Origin: JAPLHP01 sp963720375
GTDB taxonomy: Bacteria; Chloroflexota; Dehalococcoidia; UBA2247; RBG-13-53-26
Assembly: GCA_963720375.1 (NCBI GenBank)
Contig: CAVRFM010000009.1
Location: forward strand, 1-64,000
DNA length: 64,000 nucleotides
Direction: 5' to 3'
The translations under genes and the position numbers were made by a program. Each line of letters starts with the position of its first letter. The stretch's first letter is position 1. The notes below the pieces were generated by a model. It was given only the letters and a program-made list of their open reading frames with translations, searched no databases and was not told where the DNA came from. This document shows positions 25,134-34,014 of the stretch, in pieces.

Positions 25134-25526
25134 ATGAATGAAGATAGGCGAATAATCTATCAGCAAGACTGCGAGAGCCTCCGCTATCAAGACAAGTTAT
25201 TCTGGTCTAGATTTCAAACGCTGGTCGCAATAGAAGGTGCTGCTCTTGGGGTTATCCTTACCAAAACTATTGAGGGTCACCCTGCGATAATCCTAGCATT
25301 CGGAAATCTATTACTTGTTGTATTGATTTCGTTGTTAGCTTTAAAAGACCGTACTCACAGCAAGGATTTCCTTGCTAGGATGCGGAAGTACGAAGAAAAT
25401 AAGGTGGATGAGATTAAATCCAAAGTACTGCCGATAAACGGTTTCATCTTTACAGTCATCGTGTCTGTATTGCTATTGGCCCTGAACATCTACCTAATTA
25501 TTTTTGCGTTTCGGGGTAGCGGTTGA
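25134..25526 (+). CDS. Two-TM membrane protein, transposon passenger 2
   Basis: A 130-residue protein. The N-terminal soluble helix (DRRIIYQQDCESLRYQDKLF) is followed by a hairpin of membrane segments (about 30-65), a basic cytosolic helix and a last membrane helix (IFTVIVSVLLLALNIYLIIF). The layout recalls small SLATT-like or DUF membrane proteins, but no assignment is safe. ATG 25134 is preferred over ATG 25113 because AAGGAGG lies 6 bases before it. It lies inside the right transposon end. Confidence 0.65.
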   Translation: MNEDRRIIYQQDCESLRYQDKLFWSRFQTLVAIEGAALGVILTKTIEGHPAIILAFGNLLLVVLISLLALKDRTHSKDFLARMRKYEENKVDEIKSKVLPINGFIFTVIVSVLLLALNIYLIIFAFRGSG

Positions 25527-25560
25527 ATTATGGCCAATGCCCATATGGCGACATTAAACC

Positions 25561-25591
25561 AAAAGAGAACGGAACCCTTTGTCCTAAACAC
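25561..25591 (-). repeat. Right inverted end of the transposon
   Basis: Reads AAAAGAGAACGG...GTCCTAAACAC on the plus strand, the inverse of the left end. The sequence at 25581-25603 recurs imperfectly at 9648-9671. Confidence 0.5.
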
Positions 25592-26222
25592 TTGACATTT
25601 TGACCACTTGGATTGACCCAGTTGACCTGCAATCTGGCCAGTTATCCCCGGTATCTGACGGGGGGCATAGTCTCGAACAATCACAGGGATTCTCATTGGT
25701 ATGCTCCCGCTCGATCATGAGCTTCAACAATGGCAGAATTTCTCTGCGGAATTAACTTGGTGAGACCAAAGGAGAGGGTAAAAGTTCTGCGTATTGTACA
25801 CTCAGGCCCACTTCAAAGTTAAGTCCGTGCCGCCAGGCATGGAAAGATCACTTAACTTCGCAAAATCTCATTTCCACCATTATTCTGGCATCACTCGTCC
25901 AAGGCTACATCACAAATGTGGGGTAGATCACAGGGGGCTCCTCAGTACTAGCTCCAACAAGAATGAGACGGGTGATCGGTAGATCAATGTCTATTGATTG
26001 AAGAGCCTCGTGTGAAAAAGAACAGGCTTGGGTTTACAGGACAGCGATTCCTTATAGAGGGTTCCGTTTGGTTTTTGTTGATGATTCCATCAACTTGATC
26101 TCACGCTTTGGCCCTTTTCTACCAAAAGAGAACGGCCCCCCTCTCGGGGTTCAGGGTCACGGATACGCCCTTTGCCGAGTCTTCCAGATCCGAATCAGAC
26201 CCAATGAGCATTCCGGGTGGCA
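25592..26222. other. Intergenic region beside the transposon
   Basis: About 630 bp with no convincing gene. It includes a short GC-rich hairpin (GAACGGCCCCC / GGGGTTC, 26129-26152). On the minus strand a 34-codon frame begins at an ATG overlapping the stop of the next gene (TGATG), too short to assign. Confidence 0.35.
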
Positions 26223-26525
26223 TCAGTCTTCCAATGTCATCTGCACAGATAACTCGCTGTGCCCAGCAAATCGAGATATTACGAACTTCACCTTCCGTCC
26301 TAGTATCATGTGCTCCTCTGATTCCCTACGCAATCGACTGAAGTCAGCAGTCTCCAGGAACATCTTCAGAAGATCAAGTCGCTCCTCAAGTCCCGGCGAC
26401 TGGTCGCCCGACAGGATTTTGCTCATGGTCGCGGCATACTCCTGCTTGGCACGAGTCTCAACGCAGTGCGAAAGATCTGGGAGAAGCTCAATACGCGTAA
26501 TGTGATTTTGAATCTCGTCCATCAT
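26223..26525 (-). CDS. Small unknown helical protein
   Basis: A 100-residue protein with charged helices (TRAKQEYAATMSKIL, GLEERLDLLKMFLETADF, RLRRESEEHMILGRKVKF). There is no clear Shine-Dalgarno before the ATG pair at 26525. It lies 60 bp downstream of the MBL gene on the same strand, so it could be the last gene of that operon. No family is recognised. Frame length and codon pattern support a gene only moderately. Confidence 0.45.
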   Translation of the reverse strand: MMDEIQNHITRIELLPDLSHCVETRAKQEYAATMSKILSGDQSPGLEERLDLLKMFLETADFSRLRRESEEHMILGRKVKFVISRFAGHSELSVQMTLED

Positions 26526-26586
26526 TGCCGTGCCTAGAGCCGCCCTTGGCTCTGCGGCCTACCCCCACGTTGGCTGTGGTTCTTGT

Positions 26587-27429
26587 CTACACCCCAATCA
26601 CACTGCCGCAGTTGTTAAAGAAGAAGCCGGGGCCGAATTCTTGAGCCAGTCGCATCGCCGCCGGCATGCCGGTGCAATGCGACACCCCCAGCCTCTGCAC
26701 ACCGAACTCCTTCAGTGCAGCCATCGTCATCTCCATCTGGACCTCTGATGCCCGAATAAGGTGTGTACCCCCAATGACGGAGTATATCGTTTCCACCCCC
26801 GTTACATTTCGAGCGTGGTGCAGTGTATTGATAGCCCCTCGGTGGGCACAGCCCAGGACAACCACGAGGCCGAGGCTTGTCTTTATGAAAAGGGCTTGAT
26901 CGTCCCTCAGTGGGTCGGGGATCATCTCTCCGTTTTCCCGAACGTATAGCCCAGGGTCTATGGTCTCAAAGTCAGTGATCATGGGGATCTCGCCGCTGGT
27001 GACCATATTCTCAGACAGCCATATCGGTTCGCTGGTGAGTTGGAAATCGGCACCCAGACTTTCCAATTCCGCCCTCTGAAAGGGGATGCCGATATACTCG
27101 TGTGACTCATCCTTGCTGATCTGAATGAACTTCGCATCAAAGACATCAGGATGGGCGAAAATCTTTACCTGCTTCCTGATTCGGGTCAGGACTTCTCTCA
27201 ACCCACCCGTATGGTCGTAGTGACCGTGACTGAGGACTATGGCATCGATGCGGTCCCAGTTTATGCCCAGGAGCCCGCCATTGCGAGCAGCCGACATGCT
27301 GGCCCCAGCATCCAGCAGTATCTTTCTGTCATCTCTCTCCACCAAGACGCTCAGACCCCACTCGCCCAGCAAACCCCGCGGCCTGACGAAGGCTGTGTTT
27401 TCACTCAACGTTGTAGCACGGGCTTCCAT
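26587..27429 (-). CDS. MBL-fold metallohydrolase (COG1237 type)
   Basis: A 280-residue metallo-beta-lactamase-fold protein with LSHGHYDHTGG (His68, His70, Asp72, His73) and later GCAHRGAINTLHHA and GGTHLIRAS, matching the COG1237 group annotated as a beta-RFA-P synthase-like enzyme of methanopterin biosynthesis. In bacteria that lack methanopterin the true substrate is unknown. AGGAGG precedes the ATG. It is downstream of the Mrp-like gene by 16 bp and so in the DUF134 operon. Confidence 0.9.
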   Translation of the reverse strand: MEARATTLSENTAFVRPRGLLGEWGLSVLVERDDRKILLDAGASMSAARNGGLLGINWDRIDAIVLSHGHYDHTGGLREVLTRIRKQVKIFAHPDVFDAKFIQISKDESHEYIGIPFQRAELESLGADFQLTSEPIWLSENMVTSGEIPMITDFETIDPGLYVRENGEMIPDPLRDDQALFIKTSLGLVVVLGCAHRGAINTLHHARNVTGVETIYSVIGGTHLIRASEVQMEMTMAALKEFGVQRLGVSHCTGMPAAMRLAQEFGPGFFFNNCGSVIGV

Positions 27430-27445
27430 GTTGCTCTACCTCCTA

Positions 27446-28468
27446 TCAGGATTTTTTCTGTGTCTGTCTCCCTCTTTTCGATGTGGCTTCAACAAAGGCC
27501 TTACCGAAACCGGGGATCAATGGTGAGTCGTACTGCTCCAGATCACCGTCGTCGCACAGTTTTGCCAACTCAGGGTCAACGGGCAGTTGTGCCAGAAGGG
27601 GTGCCTGGGCTGCCTTGGCCATCTCTTCCGCCTTGCTCTTGCCGAAGATTTCCAGCCGCTTACCGCTGTCCGGTAGAACCAGGTAACTCATGTTCTCCAC
27701 AACACCTATGATGGGTATTTTCATTTCCTGGCACATCTGGAGGGCCTTGCGCACCACCATGGCGGCCAGTTCCTGTGGACTGAAGACGACAACGACACCG
27801 GAGACAGGCAGCGACTGCAGAACAGTCAGGGGTGCATCGGCGGTGCCCGGCGGCAGGTCCACTATGAGGTAATCGAGCTTGCCCCAGAGGACTTCCTCCC
27901 AGAACTGGGTGATGGCTTTGCCGATCAGGGGACCCCGCCAGATGACGGCATCATCCTCATGAGGCAGGAAGAGATTCATGGAGATCATTTCGATGCCAGC
28001 CTTGGTGGAGACCGGCATGATGCCGCTGTCACTGCCCGTCGGCCGCACCGTCATGCCGAACATCCGGGGAATGCTAGGGCCGGTGATGTCACCATCCAGA
28101 ATACCCACATCCAGGCCTTGCCGGGCCAGGGAAAGCGCTAGGAGGCCGCTCACTAGTGATTTCCCTACGCCTCCCTTGCCACTCATCACGGCGACTACGT
28201 GTTTGACTTCGTTCACTTCCGATGGTTTGGCTTCGACAAACTCCGTCTCCACCTCCTTCACATCAGGCAGCTCCTTTATAGCTTCCTCCACCTTGCTCTT
28301 GACCCATTCAAGGGCACCCGTATAAAGCGCTGTTGAGGCCAGGCTCACTTTGACCTTGTGGTCGGACACAGCTACCTCTCTGACGAGGTTCATCCTCACC
28401 AGACTGCGCATAGCGCCGGGCACGAGGACTCCCTCAAGGCTTCCTCTTACTTGCTCTTCAGTTACCAT
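27446..28468 (-). CDS. Mrp/ApbC-family P-loop ATPase lacking the CxxC pair
   Basis: A 340-residue Mrp protein. An N-terminal DUF59-like domain (about 1-80) is followed by a deviant Walker A SGKGGVGKS (96-104) and then GILDGDITGPSIPRMFG, IVDLPPGTADAPLTVLQ and VVENMSYLV. In most Mrp/ApbC proteins the last motif continues with a CPxC pair that holds a bridging Fe-S cluster; here the text is LVLPDSGKRLEIFG, with no cysteine. ATG 28468 has CAGGAG upstream. It may regulate or load the neighbouring NifX-like protein rather than carry a cluster itself. Confidence 0.9.
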   Translation of the reverse strand: MVTEEQVRGSLEGVLVPGAMRSLVRMNLVREVAVSDHKVKVSLASTALYTGALEWVKSKVEEAIKELPDVKEVETEFVEAKPSEVNEVKHVVAVMSGKGGVGKSLVSGLLALSLARQGLDVGILDGDITGPSIPRMFGMTVRPTGSDSGIMPVSTKAGIEMISMNLFLPHEDDAVIWRGPLIGKAITQFWEEVLWGKLDYLIVDLPPGTADAPLTVLQSLPVSGVVVVFSPQELAAMVVRKALQMCQEMKIPIIGVVENMSYLVLPDSGKRLEIFGKSKAEEMAKAAQAPLLAQLPVDPELAKLCDDGDLEQYDSPLIPGFGKAFVEATSKRGRQTQKKS

Positions 28469-28531
28469 TTTTTCACTCCTGTCTAACCGTCTTGAGAAAT
28501 GGGGCAGCAGTTTGTCCTTCTCTGGCACTGA

Positions 28532-28924
28532 TTAGTGCACTCTCTCCATCAGATTGGGTAGTTTGCCGACAAGGTGGAGCTGGACCGCTTCGTCGATGTT
28601 CTGGACATCGGTGACAATGGACTGTATGTTGTAGCTTTTCAGGCTTTCGTAAGCGCCCCGACCCATGCCCCCGGCCAGGAGCACCTGGCAGTCGGTTATG
28701 GTGTCGGCCATACTGCGGTGCTTGGCCTGTGAGGCTGCGTCAAAACCGTGGCGCTCTCCTTCTGGATGCTGTTCCTGGACGGCAAAGGTATGGTGCCCTG
28801 CTTTGGGCCTCTTCTCCTTGCTGACAACCTTCCCGTCCTCCACTGTCAACACCACGTAGAACATGGCTCTGCCGAAGTGCTGGCTGATAGTCGTTCCATC
28901 ATCTGATACAACCGCGATCTTCAC
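28532..28924 (-). CDS. NifX/NifB-type dinitrogenase cofactor-binding-like protein
   Basis: A 130-residue protein of the Fe-Mo cofactor biosynthesis fold (PF02579): MKIAVVSDDGTTISQHFGRA at the start and CQVLLAGGMGRGAYESL near residue 80. The middle has a His-rich insertion (AGHHTFAVQEQHPEGERHGF), possibly metal-binding. It uses a GTG start overlapping the DUF134 stop (GTGA), after AAGGAGG. No nitrogenase genes are nearby. In anaerobes such stand-alone proteins with DUF134 and Mrp partners are common and of unknown role. Confidence 0.88.
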   Translation of the reverse strand: MKIAVVSDDGTTISQHFGRAMFYVVLTVEDGKVVSKEKRPKAGHHTFAVQEQHPEGERHGFDAASQAKHRSMADTITDCQVLLAGGMGRGAYESLKSYNIQSIVTDVQNIDEAVQLHLVGKLPNLMERVH

Positions 28925-29412
28925 TTCTTCCTCCTTCTAGTCTTTGCTGACTGGTATGCCCCTTCTGCTGCAACCGGTGTTTCCGTTTTCAAGCCTGTCT
29001 CCTTTTCAGTGGATGCAGGCAAAACGTTTGACGTGTTACATATTGGACACGCCCTTGGATATTGACCGAGTGCGTCACCTGTCTCCCATTCATGTCCGGC
29101 GTTGCATCTGAAACGACTGGCAACAAGCTCATAGTTGCCACCCTCGATCCTCAGTGCCTTGCCGGCAAGGAGGCTATCAGCGATCTTCTTCCTGGCGGAA
29201 GCCAGTACTCGCTGAAAAGTCGGTCTTGAGATGCTCATTCTCTGAGCACATTGCTGTTGCTCCAAGTGTTCCAGGTCTCGAAGCCGTATCGCCTCCATCT
29301 CATCCAAGGAGAGGCAATTCTCCTCCAGCATTCTGAGAGGAATACCCGCCGGTTTGAAATAAGTCACACCTGGGACGAAGCAGACTTTGCGGCACTTGAA
29401 CGGTCTTGACAT
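28921..29412 (-). CDS. DUF134 DNA-binding protein with C-terminal zinc ribbon
   Basis: A 163-residue DUF134 protein. The opening MSRPFKCRKVCFVPGVTYFK and LSLDEMEAIRLRDLEHLEQQ, followed by the HTH (CAQRMSISRPTFQRVLASAR), are the family signature. An added zinc ribbon (RCNAGHEWE ... ACPICN) and a basic tail are present. It heads the operon DUF134 / NifX-like / Mrp / MBL and probably autoregulates it: a perfect 12-bp palindrome lies 22 bp before its start. Confidence 0.9.
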   Translation of the reverse strand: MSRPFKCRKVCFVPGVTYFKPAGIPLRMLEENCLSLDEMEAIRLRDLEHLEQQQCAQRMSISRPTFQRVLASARKKIADSLLAGKALRIEGGNYELVASRFRCNAGHEWETGDALGQYPRACPICNTSNVLPASTEKETGLKTETPVAAEGAYQSAKTRRRKK

Positions 29413-29742
29413 ATATGCATCTCCAAACTATAATGAGCATATGCTCGTAATTCATCGTAACAGGCTGTCCAATGCCTGTCAAATTGCTGAGCTAACACCA
29501 TTCTCCGGGCTGTGCCAATCCAAGTCTCTTCCACAACCCCAAGCTAAGTGAGATTGCTAATGGCAGTGTCCAATGCTGCCTGTGATAATAGCTGCCAGCA
29601 GCAAGAGTATCCGTGAAGCTGGAAATGCCATTATTCAAGTGGAGCGCTGTAGGGGTGAGGAGTCGATTTCAGGCCGCGGCCAAGACATAAGGCAACCTTA
29701 CAAAGAAGTGATCCGCGAAAAATAGATGGGAGGTGCAGGAGA
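29413..29742. other. Divergent intergenic region
   Basis: About 330 bp between the DUF134 operon and the flavin reductase gene. Besides the palindrome at 29435 I see no further element that I can support. Confidence 0.5.
29435..29446. promoter_or_regulatory. Palindromic operator candidate
   Basis: GAGCATATGCTC, a perfect 12-bp palindrome 22 bp before the DUF134 start, beside a TATAGT -10-like box on the minus strand. This is a typical position for autoregulation. Confidence 0.55.
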
Positions 29743-31089
29743 ATGGAACGTGCTGATGTAGTTATCATCGGGGGTAGTGCTGCTGGTGCCACCGCAGCCG
29801 TAAGCTGCCGGAGAAGGAATCCAGACAAGACTGTCATCCTTCTACGCCAGGAAAAGCAGGTGCTGGTTCCGTGCGGCATACCATATATTTTCGGAACCCT
29901 GGGCAGTCCGGAGAAGAATCTGATTCCGGACACGTTGTTGACTGGCAACGGCGTGCGCATTGTTGTCGGCGCTGCCGAGAGGATAGACAGGGAGACGAAG
30001 ACCATTCATACAGGTGCTGGGGACCAGATAAGCTATGACAGACTTGTTCTGGCCACGGGGTCGCTACCTGCAGTTCTGCCAATTCCCGGCATTGAGAAAG
30101 AAAATGTCTTCGTAATAAGGAAGGATGTCAGTTACCTGCAACACATGCTTGAAGCAGTCAATCAAGCCAGCAACATAGTCGTCATTGGAGGAGGTTTTAT
30201 TGGGGCAGAATTTGCGGATGAATGCCGGAAAGGCCGTCAGAATAGCGTCACCATTGTTGAGAAACTTCCCCATTGCCTGCAGTTAGCATTCGATGACGAG
30301 TTCTGCATCGAGGCTGAGAAATCACTCACCGACAGAGGAGTCAAAATCATCGCCAAGGATACCGTGGAGGCTATAGTCGGTGATAAGAAGGTAAAGGGAG
30401 TGCGTTTAGCCAGCGGGTCCGAGTTGAAAGCTGACGTGGTTATTGTGAGCATAGGAGTGCAGCCAAATACCCAACTGGCAGAGAAGGCCGGCCTTCAAGT
30501 AAGCCCGTCGACAGGCGGAATCACTGTCGACCGCCACCAGCGGGTCAGAGAGGATCCTCATGTCTTTGCCTGCGGTGACTGCGCGACAAAGGTATCATTC
30601 TTTGGCGGAAAGCCAGTAAAGACATGGCTCGCTTCTGTAGCTACCAATGAAGCTCGCCTTGCAGCAGCCAATTTGTTCGCGATACAGCAGGCTGGGCTAG
30701 GTACACTGGGTGTCTTTTCCACGCAGATTGGTGAACACGCTATTGCCGCTGCTGGTCTAATCGAAAGACAGGCATTGCAAGAAGGGTACAACATAGTGGT
30801 CGGTCAGGCCAAGGCACCGAGCAAGCATCCGGGTGGGATGCCAGGGGCAGTGCCCACTTCAGTGAAACTTATCTTCTCCAAGAACGATGGGGTAATTCTT
30901 GGTGGGGAAGCATCAGGTGGCACCTGTGTGGGTGAACAGATCAATGTCATCAGTGCCTGCATCCAGCATAGGATGACTGCCCATGAGGTTTCGCTGTTTC
31001 AGATGGGTACCCATCCGACACTCTGTGCGTCACCAATTTCCTATCAGATAGTGAATGCTGCAGAAGAAGCTGTTATGAAGCTGAGGTAA
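29743..31089 (+). CDS. FAD-dependent pyridine nucleotide-disulfide oxidoreductase (CoA-disulfide reductase/NADH oxidase type)
   Basis: A 448-residue flavoprotein. FAD-binding VVIIGGSAAGATAAV (6-20), active-site Cys44 in VPCGIPYIFG, NAD-binding VVIGGGFIGAEFADE and the second FAD motif VFACGDCA are all present. The single redox Cys places it with CoA-disulfide reductases, persulfide reductases and NADH oxidases. The C-terminal dimerisation domain is of normal length. GGGAGGTGCAGGAG precedes the ATG. It is the first of many redox genes; it could reduce CoA or polysulfide disulfides, or oxygen, after oxidative stress. Confidence 0.9.
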   Translation: MERADVVIIGGSAAGATAAVSCRRRNPDKTVILLRQEKQVLVPCGIPYIFGTLGSPEKNLIPDTLLTGNGVRIVVGAAERIDRETKTIHTGAGDQISYDRLVLATGSLPAVLPIPGIEKENVFVIRKDVSYLQHMLEAVNQASNIVVIGGGFIGAEFADECRKGRQNSVTIVEKLPHCLQLAFDDEFCIEAEKSLTDRGVKIIAKDTVEAIVGDKKVKGVRLASGSELKADVVIVSIGVQPNTQLAEKAGLQVSPSTGGITVDRHQRVREDPHVFACGDCATKVSFFGGKPVKTWLASVATNEARLAAANLFAIQQAGLGTLGVFSTQIGEHAIAAAGLIERQALQEGYNIVVGQAKAPSKHPGGMPGAVPTSVKLIFSKNDGVILGGEASGGTCVGEQINVISACIQHRMTAHEVSLFQMGTHPTLCASPISYQIVNAAEEAVMKLR

Positions 31090-31325
31090 GTGCCCCCGCT
31101 GTGGAGAAAGAAGGGGAAGGAAGAGAGCAGAGGATATTCAGCTTGATCGAGACTGAACTGCTGCAGATCAGAGCGCACACTACAAATCCAAAGACGAGCA
31201 GAGACCTGCATTGCCAGTGGGAATTCGCGGTTGAGCACAAGCCATCGGGGCCGGTCTAGGTCTCTCCAACGGCGGTGCATTCCAAGGCTGATTATGGTTA
31301 TTGCGGCTTTAGAAAGGGTATCGAG

Positions 31326-31796
31326 GTGAGCGAGAAAGCGTTTCAGGAGTACTACCCAGACCAACTGAGTCACTGCTATGGTTGTGGTCGACTAAACGAG
31401 AACGGTCTCCACATCCAAAGCTACTGGGATAGAGAGGAGTCTGTCTGCCGCTTCCAGCCTAAGCCGTACCATATAGCCATTCCCGGATATGTGTATGGTG
31501 GCCTCATTGCCTCCCTGATTGACTGTCACTGCACGGGTACAGCGGCCGCTGCTTCTTATCGGGCCGAGGGACGGGCTATGGGAACTGAGCCAGCGCTGCG
31601 GTTTGTGACGGCTTCACTACATGTTGATTATCTTCGTCCAACGCCGCTGGGTATACCCATAGAGGTGCGGGCGTCGGTGAAGGAGATCAAAGGGCGCAAG
31701 GTCGCCATGGCAGCGACGTTATCGGCTGATGGGGTTGTTTGCGCCCGGGGAGAGGTGGTGGCGGTAAGGATGCCGGAGCACTTGGTGACCAAGTAG
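31326..31796 (+). CDS. PaaI-type hotdog thioesterase with Cys-rich N-terminus
   Basis: A 156-residue hotdog protein. GTG 31326 is chosen because AGAAAGGG lies 7 bases upstream. SHCYGCGRLNENGLHIQSYW near the N-terminus is shared with many PaaI-like thioesterases that open with a CxxCG turn. YVYGGLIASLIDCHCTGTA is the catalytic helix with Asp. VKEIKGRKVAMAATLSADGV forms late strands. It is probably an acyl-CoA thioesterase. It stands alone, 236 bp after the flavin reductase. Confidence 0.8.
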   Translation: MSEKAFQEYYPDQLSHCYGCGRLNENGLHIQSYWDREESVCRFQPKPYHIAIPGYVYGGLIASLIDCHCTGTAAAASYRAEGRAMGTEPALRFVTASLHVDYLRPTPLGIPIEVRASVKEIKGRKVAMAATLSADGVVCARGEVVAVRMPEHLVTK

Positions 31797-32250
31797 GGCA
31801 TATAGAATCCTTGTTCAATCTCAAGGATTGCGCCTTCGTTGGGTGCCCAAATTTACATAAATACAGGTCACCGAGCTGTCCGGTGGGCAGAGCTGGGATT
31901 CTTGACAAGGCCTAGGCCTTGTCCTATTGTGAACACCTACTAAGTGTTCTGGCAACTCTCGGTCCACTTCTGTAAGTGGCTCAGCAACAGATAGGCGAGT
32001 CGATGTGAAGCTCAGTGGGTGCGAGCGTGGAGTTTTACCTACCATACAGAATGCTACCCCCAAAATGAACTTGGTTCACTAGGCACGAAAACGGGGGTTC
32101 TGAGGCAGAGCTGGCCCTGATTTTCACCAGGTTAAGGTGCCGAAAAGGGCTCCCCGGATACCAGACGCAGACTCCTTAACTTATATGAGCAGCAGGGCAT
32201 TGGGGGCTGCTCTCCGAGTCGATGACTTTGTTTCTCCGCATGTAGTGACA
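31797..32250. other. Intergenic region
   Basis: About 450 bp before the shared promoter element at 32251. No coding frame is supported. Confidence 0.4.
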
Positions 32251-32347
32251 AGACCGCGTATTTTACCCGTCCCCAAATCAGGTAGATTTGCTAATGGATA
32301 CTCACGTTCTCTTCTGTGATACTAGTTTATCGAGGAAGCATGACATA
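32251..32347 (+). promoter_or_regulatory. Shared regulon promoter, copy A
   Basis: The first 45 bases are identical to copy B at 38163. Boxes GCGTA (32256) and AGGTA (32280) are 24 bp apart, then 39 bp to ATACT (-10 GATACT, 32318-32323) with an upstream TG. The gene at 32372 follows about 40 bases after the predicted transcription start. Confidence 0.75.
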
Positions 32348-32371
32348 ATTTGAGGAAGGAGGTGCAAAGGT

Positions 32372-32863
32372 ATGTCACGTTCAGTCCGATACATCGCGGT
32401 TGCAATCCTGATATTGGGAGTGGTGGGGGTGGCTATCGGTATCGCCTTTGTAGTTGAGGGCCAGCTCAAAGCTAACTACATTACAAACTCGATGCGTGAG
32501 GAACAGGTCACCCTTGGGGACCTTGGTATTCAGGGAGCACAGGCGGGGGAATTGATCGATTCTGCTGCTACAGCCCAGTTAGCTGCTGACAAAATTAAGG
32601 AGCACCGTCAGTCAATTTATCCAACCTACGATGCCCTCATAAAAGCATCGGCCACGGGGAGATTCGATGCTACCAATCCAACGGATTTGGCCTACGCACA
32701 AGCGATGAACCTGGAGAACTATCTGTATCTTGGTGTTGCCAGTCTGGGTTTAGCTACTGTGGTCACCGTCAGCGGTATCTTCATGGTTGTCACCGGGATC
32801 GCTGTTGGTGGAACGGGCCTGGTACTGTTCCAACTCGCCAGGAGGACTCCGCCGGGCAGTTAG
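32372..32863 (+). CDS. Two-TM membrane protein with extracytoplasmic loop
   Basis: A 163-residue protein. The N-terminal membrane segment (IAVAILILGVVGVAIGIAFV), a helical outside loop of about 85 residues (GAQAGELIDSAATAQLAADK) and a C-terminal segment (VASLGLATVVTVSGIFMVVT, then GLVLFQLA) form a simple hairpin topology. AAGGAGG precedes the ATG. Its promoter is one of the four shared elements, so it belongs to the putative stress regulon. The family is not named; similar proteins occur in Dehalococcoidia, to my recollection. Confidence 0.75.
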   Translation: MSRSVRYIAVAILILGVVGVAIGIAFVVEGQLKANYITNSMREEQVTLGDLGIQGAQAGELIDSAATAQLAADKIKEHRQSIYPTYDALIKASATGRFDATNPTDLAYAQAMNLENYLYLGVASLGLATVVTVSGIFMVVTGIAVGGTGLVLFQLARRTPPGS

Positions 32864-33105
32864 CCCGGACCAGGGCTTAACGGGATCAGCAAACGCGGAT
32901 CGCGAGCCTGGAGGTACTTTAGGATATGAGAAGAGACTGTCAATCCCCCCATAGAATCAGAGCAAAGCGGGCCACGTTCCTCCCCTGACGAAGGGGCATG
33001 AGTAGTTCCCGGGTTTAATTAACCATATGCTGAAAGATCAACTCAGAGGAATAAAGATGGGAATGCCCCCTGTTCCCGTGCGGGGCAAACTTGCGGAGGT
33101 GTGCT

Positions 33106-34014
33106 ATGTATGACCTGATCATCATCGGCGCAGGTCCGGCAGGGATGACTGCAGCAGTATACGCTGCCAGGAAGAGACTACACATCGTGATGGTGAGTAA
33201 GGATCTTGGAGGTCAAGCAGTCTGGGCAACAAAGGTGGAAAACTACATGGGCTACCAGTTCATTGAAGGTGCGGATTTGATGCGAAAATTCGAGGACCAT
33301 GTGAAGCTATTTCCCCTGGACCAGATGATAGGAGAGGACATAGTAACACTGTCCAGGATGGACGGCGGGTTTGAGATCAGGATGGCTGGGGGTGGAACCT
33401 ACCAGGCGAAAGCGGTGATAGTAGCTACCGGGAAGCACCCCCGTCAGCTTAATGTGCCTGGTGAGGAGAGACTCAGAGGGAGAGGTGTATCATATTGCGC
33501 CGTATGTGATGGCCCCCTCTTCAGTCAAGAGAAGGTGGCTGTAATTGGGGGTGGGAACTCTGCAGTGGAAGCCGCACATGACATGATCAAGATAGCTGAC
33601 CATGTTTACCTCGTTTCTCTTACGCAGGTCACTGCTGATCAGGCACTCTTCGACAAGCTGAAAACCGCCCCCAATCTTACAGTCCTTCCGGAGTCGGAGG
33701 TAGTAGAGATCGAGGGGTCAAACCTTGTGGAGGGCGTCAGGATCAGAGACAAAAAGAGCGGCAGCGAAAAAGGGCTCAAGGTTGGAGGCGTCTTTGTCGA
33801 GATCGGGCGGATACCAAGTTCTGAGCTTGTCAAGGATATAGCTAGGGTCAACAGATTTGGTGAGATTGAGGTGAATCGCAATTGCGAGACCGGCATACCG
33901 GGGCTATTCGCTGCCGGGGATGTCACTGATCTTCCGGATAAACAGATAGTGATCGCTGCCGCTGAAGGTGCCAAGGCAGCTTTACAGGCTCACCGTTACC
34001 TGCAGAGACTTTGA
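33106..34014 (+). CDS. trxB: Thioredoxin reductase-like flavoprotein
   Basis: A 302-residue TrxR/AhpF-like enzyme: FAD motif LIIIGAGPAGMTAAVYAARK at the N-terminus, redox pair Cys131/Cys134 in SYCAVCDGPLF, NAD(P)-binding VAVIGGGNSAVEAAHD and FAAGDVTDLPDKQIVIAAAEGA at the end. Length fits low-molecular-weight thioredoxin reductase. GGAGGTG precedes ATG 33106. No thioredoxin gene is adjacent; the electron acceptor might be one of the small redox proteins downstream. Confidence 0.9.
   Translation: MYDLIIIGAGPAGMTAAVYAARKRLHIVMVSKDLGGQAVWATKVENYMGYQFIEGADLMRKFEDHVKLFPLDQMIGEDIVTLSRMDGGFEIRMAGGGTYQAKAVIVATGKHPRQLNVPGEERLRGRGVSYCAVCDGPLFSQEKVAVIGGGNSAVEAAHDMIKIADHVYLVSLTQVTADQALFDKLKTAPNLTVLPESEVVEIEGSNLVEGVRIRDKKSGSEKGLKVGGVFVEIGRIPSSELVKDIARVNRFGEIEVNRNCETGIPGLFAAGDVTDLPDKQIVIAAAEGAKAALQAHRYLQRL

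Larger units (their letters stand above)
23150..25591. mobile_element. Transposon with transposase and two membrane-protein genes
   Basis: Imperfect inverted ends bound a three-gene operon. Left end 23150-23183 and right end 25561-25591 share, in opposite orientation, an 11-base terminus differing at one position (ending TTTAGGAC) and an inner CGTTCnCTTTT block, with unequal spacing between. Inside lie a two-TM protein, an IS6/IS240-type DDE transposase and a second two-TM protein. No target duplication is evident at these limits, so the exact ends are uncertain. Confidence 0.55.

Noticed and set aside
26120..26135. 15-base match (ACCAAAAGAGAACGG) to the right transposon end
   Set aside because: A single 15-base match is expected by chance in a 64-kb window, and the flanks do not match.
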